In this document: in pieces, positions 1-6,168 of the stretch
Numbering within the stretch: position 1 is the stretch's first letter
Layout: each line of letters starts with the position of its first letter
NCBI GenBank assembly: GCA_007127175.1
Contig: SKZX01000291.1
Location: 1 to 12,672 of the forward strand
DNA length: 12,672 bases
From: Desulfobacterales bacterium
GTDB lineage: Bacteria > Desulfobacterota > Desulfobacteria > Desulfobacterales > Desulfosalsimonadaceae
Direction of reading: 5' to 3'
The notes under the pieces: model-generated
What the model saw: only the letters and a program-made list of their open reading frames with translations
Told to the model about the DNA's origin: nothing
The model's database searches: none
Translations under genes and position numbers: made by a program

Positions 1-1
1 G

Positions 2-361
2 AAATATATCTTCCCCGATGCCCACTCGTCCTGGAAGGGAGTGGCCATCAAATTTTCCCGGCAGGGAGAGACAGCCGACGGGCTGATCCGAAAGATGGCC
101 CGGCAGGAAAGGGAAAAGGCGATTGTCGTCAGCAGCGACAAGGAGGTTGTTCGTTTTGCCGAGGCCCATGGGGCGGCGATCCTTGAATCCGGTGCGTTTG
201 CGGAAAAATTGCAGATGGCGGAAATGGCGGCCTCGGGAATCGCCGGGGAACCGGATGCGGGCGGCAGCACCCGGCGGACCGATGGCACCCGGAAAAAAGG
301 ACCCGCCAGAAAGCTGCCCAAAAGCCAACGGCGCATGCTCAAAAAAATTCGTAAAATATAA
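2..361 (+). CDS. YacP-like NYN-domain protein, 3' part only
   Basis: The reading frame is open from the window edge, so only the C-terminal ~119 residues are visible and the start lies outside. The segment FSRQGETADGLI, followed by IVVSSDKEVV and a GA..LESGAFAEKL stretch, matches the second half of the NYN (PIN-like) domain of YacP/DUF901 proteins. The conserved acidic residues (E and D of GETAD, D of SSDKE) fit the metal-dependent RNA-nuclease fold known for NYN domains; nuclease activity is inferred, not shown. The tail is rich in Lys and Arg (KKGPARKLPKSQRRMLKKIRKI region) and could contact RNA. An internal GTG at 41 could be called as a start but would cut the domain. The DUF3842 gene begins 33 nt downstream on the same strand, so the two may be co-transcribed. 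Confidence 0.8.
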   Translation, partial: KYIFPDAHSSWKGVAIKFSRQGETADGLIRKMARQEREKAIVVSSDKEVVRFAEAHGAAILESGAFAEKLQMAEMAASGIAGEPDAGGSTRRTDGTRKKGPARKLPKSQRRMLKKIRKI

Positions 362-394
362 TACAGGCTGTCATATGGCCTGAACGGAAGGCAA

Positions 395-820
395 ATGAAT
401 CCTGTCAAATCGATTTGTGTGATAGACGGTCAGGGCGGGGGCATCGGTGCGGCGATTATCAAGCGATTGAAGGCCCTTTTTGAAGAGCGGGTGGAAATCG
501 TGGCCCTTGGGACCAACGCCATCGCAACTGCCCAGATGCTCAAGGCCAGGGCCAACCGCGGGGCTTCTGGGGAAAATGCCATTGTGGTGACTGCACCCCA
601 TATGGACATCATTATCGGTTCCGTCGGGATTGTCATGGCCAATGCCATGATGGGGGAGGTTACCCCGAAAATAGCGGCTGCGGTGGCGTCGAGCCCTGCC
701 AGAAAGCTGCTTATCCCCATATCGCAGGAAAATGTGGTCATTGTCGGGGCCATGTCCGTGCCGCTGCCGCATGTTGTAGACGCATTGATTGATGAGCATC
801 TGGCGCCGCTGCTGAATTGA
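395..820 (+). CDS. DUF3842 family protein
   Basis: This 141-residue protein has the full layout of the DUF3842 family. The N-terminus reads ICVIDGQGGGIGAAI, a glycine-rich turn after a beta strand that resembles a dinucleotide- or nucleotide-binding loop. It is followed by VEIVALGTNAIATAQM, and then a hydrophobic glycine-rich middle (MDIIIGSVGIVMANAMMGEVTP). There is no signal peptide, and the middle is more likely buried core than membrane. The ATG at 395 is preceded by GGAAGG at 386-391, which supports this start. The biochemical function of the family is not known to me. It lies 144 nt upstream of cooT on the same strand, and a role linked to metal or redox cofactor handling in anaerobes is a guess from that neighbourhood. 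A 142-residue frame on the opposite strand is a codon-bias shadow. Confidence 0.87.
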   Translation: MNPVKSICVIDGQGGGIGAAIIKRLKALFEERVEIVALGTNAIATAQMLKARANRGASGENAIVVTAPHMDIIIGSVGIVMANAMMGEVTPKIAAAVASSPARKLLIPISQENVVIVGAMSVPLPHVVDALIDEHLAPLLN

Positions 821-889
821 ATCGGGCTTTTTATCCGCGTCGCAATGTAAGATAAGCGGGTGTTAATAAACCATGGACGCTATCGCTGC

Positions 890-909
890 CGGTGCCGCTA
901 TAAGCACCG
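890..909 (+). other. Short hairpin upstream of cooT
   Basis: CGGTGC at 890-895 pairs with GCACCG at 904-909 around an 8-nt loop. No T-run follows, so it does not look like an intrinsic terminator. It sits about 55 nt before the cooT start in the 144-nt gap after the DUF3842 gene. A second, longer-range pair (CGCGTCG near 837-843, CGACGCG near 908-914) overlaps it and could form an alternative fold. A regulatory role is speculative. I see no convincing promoter in the rest of the gap; the part just before cooT (about 927-945) is AT-rich. Confidence 0.3.
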
Positions 910-964
910 ACGCGCGATGAAGTCCTTGAAAAAATATTTATAAACCGTTACGGAGAGCATATCC

Positions 965-1162
965 ATGTGTGAAGCAAATGCCTATATGATAGATGGAAAC
1001 AGGGAGGAATTGATCATGGAGGCCGTGGATTCGGTGGAACCGGAAGAAGGCGGGTTCAGGCTCGTCAACCTTTTCGGGGAGCAGAAATTTGTCCGCGGTA
1101 CCATTCATTCCCTTTCCCTGGTGGACCACAAAGTTTATTTCAAAAAGGCAGCCGGTTCCTGA
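965..1162 (+). CDS. cooT: CooT family nickel-binding protein
   Basis: This 65-residue protein matches the CooT family almost end to end: MCEANAYMIDGN at the start, then EAVDSVEPEEGG, RLVNLFGEQKFVRG and LSLVDHKVYF. In Rhodospirillum rubrum CooT is a small dimeric protein that binds Ni(II) through Cys2 and takes part in nickel supply to carbon monoxide dehydrogenase. The family was earlier labelled as predicted RNA-binding. Cys2 is present here. The start is fixed by the conserved MCEA terminus and by GGAGAG at 952-957, seven bases before the ATG. No CO dehydrogenase gene is visible in the window, so the client enzyme is unknown. It could be CODH/ACS, hydrogenase or another nickel enzyme; this is inference. 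Confidence 0.9.
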   Translation: MCEANAYMIDGNREELIMEAVDSVEPEEGGFRLVNLFGEQKFVRGTIHSLSLVDHKVYFKKAAGS

Positions 1163-1182
1163 CGCGGACACGGTGCGGCGTG

Positions 1183-1200
1183 CCGGCGCCAACGCGCCGG
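1183..1200 (+). other. GC-rich stem-loop between cooT and ispH-ubiA
   Basis: CCGGCGC (1183-1189) and GCGCCGG (1194-1200) form a perfect 7-bp stem around a CAAC loop. It starts 20 nt after the cooT stop codon and ends 32 nt before the ispH start. There is no following T-run, so it is not a standard intrinsic terminator. It could stabilise the cooT transcript's 3' end or modulate read-through into ispH. Function is inferred from position only. Confidence 0.4.
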
Positions 1201-1232
1201 GATAAAGACGGTTTTCGGTCAGGCGCAACTTG

Positions 1233-2963
1233 ATGAAAGTTACCATTGCCAAAACTGCGGGCTTCTGCATGGGTGTCCGCCGGGCGGTCGAAATGGCCTT
1301 TGACGCGGCAAATGCCACGCCCGGGCCTATAGCCAGCTACGGTCCTCTGATACACAATCCACAGGTGCTTTCCCTGCTGGAGGAAAAGGGCATTTCCGAA
1401 CTCAGGGAAATCCCGGAGCGCGGGGAAGGCATTGTCATTATCCGGGCCCATGGCATCCCCCCGAAAGACAGGCAGGCATTGGATGAAGCCGGTTTTGAAG
1501 TCATCGATGCAACCTGCCCCCGCGTGATAAGGGTCCAATCCATCATATCCCGGCATGCCCGGCAGGGCTATGCGTCCATTATTATTGGTGACCGGGAACA
1601 TCCGGAAGTAATCGGACTGCTCGGTTATGCCGCTGAAAATGGCTATGTTGTCGACAGCCTGGATTCACTTTCGCAGCTTCCTGTTTTTGAAAAAGCCATC
1701 ATCGTGACCCAGACAACCCAGAATTCGGCGTTTTTTGAAAAGGTTTGCCGTTGGACCGGTCAGCATCACCCCGGCTACAAGGTTTTTAACACGATATGCG
1801 ACTCGACGGAAAAGCGCCAGGCTGAAATCAAGGCCCTTGCAGCAGGCGTAGATGCGGTGATCGTGGTCGGCGGGTATAACAGCGGCAATACCCGCCGCCT
1901 TTCTGAAATCGCATCGGAGGCGGGAAAGACGGCCCTGCATGTGGAAGCCGCAGCGGACATTGACATCGGGGCCCTTGCCGGAACACGCCACATCGGCATT
2001 ACTGCGGGGGCATCAACGCCCAACTGGATTATCAAGCAGGTTTACCAGGACCTTGAAGCCCGCATGTGCGAGAGCAAGCATCCGTTATACCGGGGCCTGT
2101 TCCTGCTGATGCGGTTTCTGGTCAATTCCAACATCTACCTTGCAGCCGGTGCCGGGTGCCTGGCATTTGCGGGAATATGGCTCCAGGGGCTTCCGGTTCA
2201 CGCTGCACCGATACTGGTGGCCGCATTCTACATCCTTGCCATGCATACGGTGAACCAGATGCTGGAGCGCCAGTCCGACCGGTTCAATGATCCATACCGG
2301 GCCGATTTTTACCAGAAAAACCGTAATGCCCTTTCCGCACTGGCTTTTTTTGCAGCCATCGGGGCGCTGGTGACCGCCTGGTTCATGGGGCCGCTTTTTT
2401 TCGTCCTCGTGGCCTGTATGAGCCTGCTGGGCTTTTTGTACAATATTGATTATGTAACGAAAAAAGGCGGGAAGGCCGTCCAGTCCGGCCTTAAGGCCAT
2501 CCCCGGGTCGAAAACCCTTCTGACAGCCCTTGGGTGGGGCCTGGCAACAGCCCTGCTCCCGGTGCTCTATATAGAAGGGCACATAACCCCGGCGGGCGTC
2601 CTGGTGTTTGCCTGGGCATGCGCGATGGTCCTGGTCCGCACGGCATACTTCGACATCATGGACATGCAGGGCAGCCGGATCATGGGCAGGGGAACGATTC
2701 CCATCCTGCTGGGTGAAAAAAAAACACTCATGCTGTTGAAGGGCATCCTGGCAGCAATGGTTGCGGCCCTTCCGCTGGGGGCTGCCATGGGCGCCATTCC
2801 TCCGGCAGGGATTCTGTTGATGGTGTGCCCGGCGCTGATGTTCCGGTTTCTTCAGGGCTACGAGCAGAAGATGATTTTTTCCTTCATGCAGCGGGGTTTT
2901 GTGATGGAGACTTTTTTCATCCTTTTGGGCGTTCTGGCGCTGATCGGTAGCCTTGTTTTTTAG
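1233..2963 (+). CDS. ispH: IspH (HMBPP reductase) fused to UbiA-type prenyltransferase
   Basis: Residues 1-275 are a complete IspH, the [4Fe-4S] enzyme that makes IPP and DMAPP in the last step of the MEP pathway. The three cluster ligands are Cys12 (FCMGVRRA), Cys95 (DATCP) and Cys189 (NTICDSTEKRQ). Also present are His41, His73 (RAHGIPP), His123 and Glu125 (REHPEV), the TQTTQ motif at 159-163, YNSGNT at 215-220 and Ser261. Residues 285-576 are a multi-pass membrane domain of the UbiA superfamily. Its first prenyl-diphosphate/Mg motif is NQMLERQSD at 341-349, with Glu in place of the central Asp of the usual NDxxDxxxD. Its second is DIMDMQGSRIMGRGTIP at 474-490, where the last Asp of the usual DxxDxxxD is Ser. 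The fusion frame is uninterrupted. ATG 1233 gives the usual IspH N-terminus (MKVTIAKTAGFC); a TTG one codon upstream is also possible, and the ribosome site is weak (AGG at 1221-1223). The prenyl acceptor is unknown. The membrane part may alternatively be non-catalytic. Confidence 0.94.
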   Translation: MKVTIAKTAGFCMGVRRAVEMAFDAANATPGPIASYGPLIHNPQVLSLLEEKGISELREIPERGEGIVIIRAHGIPPKDRQALDEAGFEVIDATCPRVIRVQSIISRHARQGYASIIIGDREHPEVIGLLGYAAENGYVVDSLDSLSQLPVFEKAIIVTQTTQNSAFFEKVCRWTGQHHPGYKVFNTICDSTEKRQAEIKALAAGVDAVIVVGGYNSGNTRRLSEIASEAGKTALHVEAAADIDIGALAGTRHIGITAGASTPNWIIKQVYQDLEARMCESKHPLYRGLFLLMRFLVNSNIYLAAGAGCLAFAGIWLQGLPVHAAPILVAAFYILAMHTVNQMLERQSDRFNDPYRADFYQKNRNALSALAFFAAIGALVTAWFMGPLFFVLVACMSLLGFLYNIDYVTKKGGKAVQSGLKAIPGSKTLLTALGWGLATALLPVLYIEGHITPAGVLVFAWACAMVLVRTAYFDIMDMQGSRIMGRGTIPILLGEKKTLMLLKGILAAMVAALPLGAAMGAIPPAGILLMVCPALMFRFLQGYEQKMIFSFMQRGFVMETFFILLGVLALIGSLVF

Positions 2964-3060
2964 AAGCCGTTTCAATATACACACTGATATTCTATATGCG
3001 CCGCTTTTTCGCCGGCCTGCACCTTTAGCTCGAACCGGAGCCAAGGCTTTGAAACAGCTT
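2964..3060. repeat. Inverted repeat spanning the ispH-ubiA / plsY convergent gap
   Basis: AAGCCGTTTCAA (2964-2975), directly after the fusion gene's stop codon, is the reverse complement of TTGAAACAGCTT (3049-3060) with one mismatch. The second arm lies just beyond the plsY stop codon. The arms are 73 nt apart and bracket the whole convergent gap. A transcript from either side could fold into a long-armed hairpin, but there is no classic short-loop terminator with a T-run. A role in ending or stabilising the two converging transcripts is a guess. Confidence 0.35.
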
Positions 3061-3067
3061 TTGCCCA

Positions 3068-3679
<612 letters not shown>

Positions 3680-3769
3680 TGCACTACCTTTTACGGTTGA
3701 ATTCACTGGTTGGTTTGTATTGTGCCATAACTGCAACAAAAAGCAATCTTCTGGTTCAGAAATGCGGTA

Positions 3770-3784
3770 TTCCGGAGCCCGGAA
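3770..3784. promoter_or_regulatory. Perfect 6-bp palindrome in the plsY/smr divergent gap
   Basis: TTCCGG (3770-3775) and CCGGAA (3779-3784) are perfect inverted copies separated by AGC. The site sits inside the 216-nt region between the divergent starts of plsY and the Smr gene, about 90 nt upstream of plsY. The position is compatible with a regulator-binding site or an RNA hairpin in the plsY leader. No regulator is identified. Confidence 0.3.
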
Positions 3785-3790
3785 ACTAAA

Positions 3791-3814
3791 AATATTTGGC
3801 GAATGCGCCATATT
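3791..3814. promoter_or_regulatory. Second dyad in the plsY/smr divergent gap
   Basis: TGGCG (3797-3801) and CGCCA (3806-3810) pair around AATG. Beyond them AATA (3791-3794) pairs with TATT (3811-3814), leaving a two-base bulge. It lies 6 nt from the preceding palindrome and touches a possible -35 box of the Smr cluster, so it is placed where an operator would act. This is inference from symmetry and position. Confidence 0.3.
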
Positions 3815-3841
3815 GGTTGTAAGTTTCAGGTATTCTGATAT
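3813..3841 (+). promoter_or_regulatory. Possible promoter for the smr-MFS-SatD-like cluster
   Basis: TTGGTT (3813-3818) and TGATAT (3836-3841) are separated by 17 nt and lie about 55 nt before the Smr start codon. Agreement with the sigma-70 consensus is only partial (three of six in each box). It is listed because it is the best candidate in the gap and is overlapped by the dyad at 3791-3814. Confidence 0.25.
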
Positions 3842-3895
3842 ATCGGCGGCCGGGCGGGAAAAGGGGCGCCGCAGAGAATAAATTAAGGGGGATGT

Positions 3896-4225
3896 ATGCA
3901 TCCATGGGATAATGAGCCAAATGAAGCCCGGGACGGGGAAGACGGGTTTGATGCACCGGTTGAAATCCCCATTACCGATGAACTGGACCTTCATACCTTC
4001 CGGCCGGAGGAAGTGAAACCGCTGCTCAACGATTATTTTGAAGCATGCCTTGAAAAAGAAATCTACAGTGTGCGCATTATCCATGGTAAAGGCAAAGGCA
4101 TACTGAAAAAACGGGTTCAGTCCATTCTTGCCGCTCACCGGTTGGTGGCGCACTATTCCGAAGCACCGCCTGAAGCGGGCGGCTGGGGTGCAACCCGGGT
4201 GTGGCTGAAAAAAAGCGTCGATTGA
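3896..4225 (+). CDS. Small Smr-domain protein
   Basis: The 109-residue protein is a stand-alone Smr (small MutS-related) domain. The three Smr signatures are visible: LDLHTF at 30-35 (family LDLHG), IIHGKGKGILK at 61-71, and GGWGATRVWL at 95-104 (family GGxGxT). Smr domains act as DNA- or RNA-nicking endonucleases, and single-domain members have been tied to RNA cleavage and ribosome rescue; the substrate here cannot be read from sequence. The first ~25 residues are acidic and probably flexible. The ATG at 3896 has a strong AAGGGG site at 3885-3890. Another ATG at 3892 is in a different frame that stops within a few codons. The MFS gene starts 9 nt after the stop, so the two are probably co-transcribed and perhaps translationally coupled. 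Confidence 0.93.
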   Translation: MHPWDNEPNEARDGEDGFDAPVEIPITDELDLHTFRPEEVKPLLNDYFEACLEKEIYSVRIIHGKGKGILKKRVQSILAAHRLVAHYSEAPPEAGGWGATRVWLKKSVD

Positions 4226-4234
4226 TCGAATGCC

Positions 4235-5407
4235 ATGACCAAACGCAATACGATAATATTTGTGACCCTGTTTTTTGCCATTTTTGCAACGGTCACGGGC
4301 GTGGGCATTGTTGTTCCCCTGCTGCCGGTATATGCGCAAACCTTAGGTGCCGGCGGTTTTTTAATCGGGCTCATTTTTGGTGGGTTTTCGCTTACCCGGT
4401 CTGTTTTCCTCCCGGTGTTTGGAAGGCTTTCCGATATCCACGGGCGGAAACCCTTTATTGTTGCCGGCCTGTTCAGCTACTTTTTAATCTCACTGTTTTT
4501 TATCCTGGCACACCATGTTTACACGCTCATTATCGTGCGCCTTGTTCAGGGCGTTGCTTCGGCCATGATCATGCCGGTGGCGCAGGCCTACGTGGGGGAA
4601 ATTACGCCAAGGGGAAAAGAGGGCTTGACCATGGGCATATTCAATATGTCCGTTTTTATCGGGTTGAGCATCGGCCCTCTACTGGGAGGCGTTATCCAGG
4701 ACCAATTCGGCCTGAACGCCGCTTTCGGAAGCATGGCGGCCATGGCCTTTATCGCCTTTTGCCTTTCCCTTTCCATGCTGCCGCCGGCCGCATCTGAAAA
4801 AATCGCCTCTTTTGGTCGCAATCCGGTCCGTTGGACCATGATTCTTTCGGACCCGGTGATCGTCAGCATGGTCTTGTTCCGGTTTTTATATACGGCATGT
4901 ATCGGCGTGGTCTGGGGGTTTTTGCCGGTATACGGCAGCGTTGAGTTTGCGCTTTCAAGTTCCGCGATCGGTTTTCTGGTCATGCTCGGGGTCAGCGTGA
5001 GCGGGTTGATGCACATCCCCATGGGGTTTTTGTCGGACCGTTGGAGCAAGCGCAAAATGGTCATGGCGGGCGGGGTCGTGGTGGCCGTATCCATGGTCAT
5101 GATGGGAACCGCTGACGGGTTTCGGGCCTTGTTTGCCGCCAGCATGGTTTTCGGCGTGGGCGGCGGGATATCCATGCCGGCGATCATGGCGCTGGCCGTG
5201 ATCCGGGGAAACCGGAACGAGGCCATGGGCACGGTTATGGCGCTGATTACCATCGGGCATAGCATGGGCATGCTGATCGGGTCCGTTTTTGCGGGCATCA
5301 TCATGGACCTGGTGGGCCTTGAGGCGGCGTTTTTCCTGGGCGGAGTCCTGATGGCAGCCGGTGTAGCGCAGTTTTATGCAGGCACCCGCCATGTGAAGGC
5401 TGTGTAG
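4235..5407 (+). CDS. MFS transporter, drug-efflux type
   Basis: This 390-residue membrane protein has the length and two-fold layout of a 12-helix major facilitator. The first helix begins a few residues after the start (IIFVTLFFAIFATVTGVGIV). The loop 2-3 signature GRLSDIHGRKP is at about residues 63-73, and the pseudo-repeat copy GFLSDRWSKRK lies in the second half near residues 263-273. The pattern GIVVPLLPVY after helix 1 is common in proton-driven drug/H+ antiporters of the tetracycline and multidrug type. The substrate cannot be assigned. The start has little ribosome site of its own and follows the Smr stop by 9 nt, which suggests coupling. The SatD-like gene begins 9 nt after the stop codon with a strong ribosome site. 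Confidence 0.93.
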   Translation: MTKRNTIIFVTLFFAIFATVTGVGIVVPLLPVYAQTLGAGGFLIGLIFGGFSLTRSVFLPVFGRLSDIHGRKPFIVAGLFSYFLISLFFILAHHVYTLIIVRLVQGVASAMIMPVAQAYVGEITPRGKEGLTMGIFNMSVFIGLSIGPLLGGVIQDQFGLNAAFGSMAAMAFIAFCLSLSMLPPAASEKIASFGRNPVRWTMILSDPVIVSMVLFRFLYTACIGVVWGFLPVYGSVEFALSSSAIGFLVMLGVSVSGLMHIPMGFLSDRWSKRKMVMAGGVVVAVSMVMMGTADGFRALFAASMVFGVGGGISMPAIMALAVIRGNRNEAMGTVMALITIGHSMGMLIGSVFAGIIMDLVGLEAAFFLGGVLMAAGVAQFYAGTRHVKAV

Positions 5408-5416
5408 AGGAGGTTT

Positions 5417-6163
5417 ATGGATTTTCATCCAGAAAAGTGCGTGGCTGTAGTGACAGGGGATTTTGTCGGCTTTTCGGGCCTGGACCGGACTGTCCGAAGC
5501 CGTATGCCGCAGGTGATCGTTGATGCCGGCCGATCCGTCAACAAGGCTTTCGGACCGATCGTGTATGGCGACGTAGACGTTTTCCGGGGGGACGGGTGGC
5601 AGGCATTGATTGTCGAACCGCGCTCTGCATTGCGGGCGGCCCTGTTTTTTCGCGCCTATATTATCGGCGCCACGGAAGACCGGCGCGTTGATACGCGGAT
5701 CGCGATCGGGGTCGGACCGGTGGATTATGTGCCGCCTGAAAAGATTGCGGCCGGTGACGGTGCGGCGTACCGGGTCTCGGGAAAGCTTCTTGGGAAAATG
5801 GGGTCGGCGCGTGCCGGTCGCATCCGCTGCGCCTTTGCAGACGGATCGGAAACGGGCAGCGCCTTTGTGAATGGCCTTACGGACGGGGACCTGATCGATT
5901 GCGTGGTCCGGCTTGCGGGGGCAATGGGCGACAATTGGCGAAGCCGCCGGGCGCTGGCCGTAACTGGCGCACTGAAAGGATGGTCCCATGACCGGATTGC
6001 CCGGCACTGGCCCGGGCAAATCAGCCGGCAGGCCGTGGGAAAACACCTTCAAAAAGCCGGCTGGCATGCCATTGCACACGCCCTGGTGGTTTTTGAGCGG
6101 AAAATGCAGCTTTGGGCCGAAAATGACGCTTCCGGCACCCCCTGCCCGTGCAAGCGCCCCTGA
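5417..6163 (+). CDS. SatD-like protein with C-terminal helix-turn-helix
   Basis: This 248-residue soluble protein resembles the SatD family, named from an acid-tolerance locus of Streptococcus mutans, whose biochemistry is unclear. The N-terminus has AVVTGDFVGFS (residues 10-20) in the place of the family's GDIVGSR. It continues with FRGDGWQAL (56-64; family GDxFQ), TRIAIGVGPV (93-102) and GDGAAYRVSGKLL (113-125). Asp15 and Asp59 are 44 residues apart, the spacing of the two metal-binding Asp residues in class III nucleotide cyclases, so a cyclase-like palm fold is possible; this is inference. Residues 172-218 contain a HTH: DRIARHWPGQISRQAVGKHL followed by QKAGW. AGGAGG at 5408-5413 lies only 3 nt before the ATG. 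It is likely the third gene of the Smr-MFS cluster. Its stop codon is 5 nt from that of the convergent kinase gene. Confidence 0.75.
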   Translation: MDFHPEKCVAVVTGDFVGFSGLDRTVRSRMPQVIVDAGRSVNKAFGPIVYGDVDVFRGDGWQALIVEPRSALRAALFFRAYIIGATEDRRVDTRIAIGVGPVDYVPPEKIAAGDGAAYRVSGKLLGKMGSARAGRIRCAFADGSETGSAFVNGLTDGDLIDCVVRLAGAMGDNWRSRRALAVTGALKGWSHDRIARHWPGQISRQAVGKHLQKAGWHAIAHALVVFERKMQLWAENDASGTPCPCKRP

Positions 6164-6168
6164 GCGGG

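Noticed and set aside
3680..4339. Upstream extension of the plsY frame to 4339.
   Set aside because: The extra residues overlap the Smr gene in antisense and precede a normal PlsY start that has a ribosome site.
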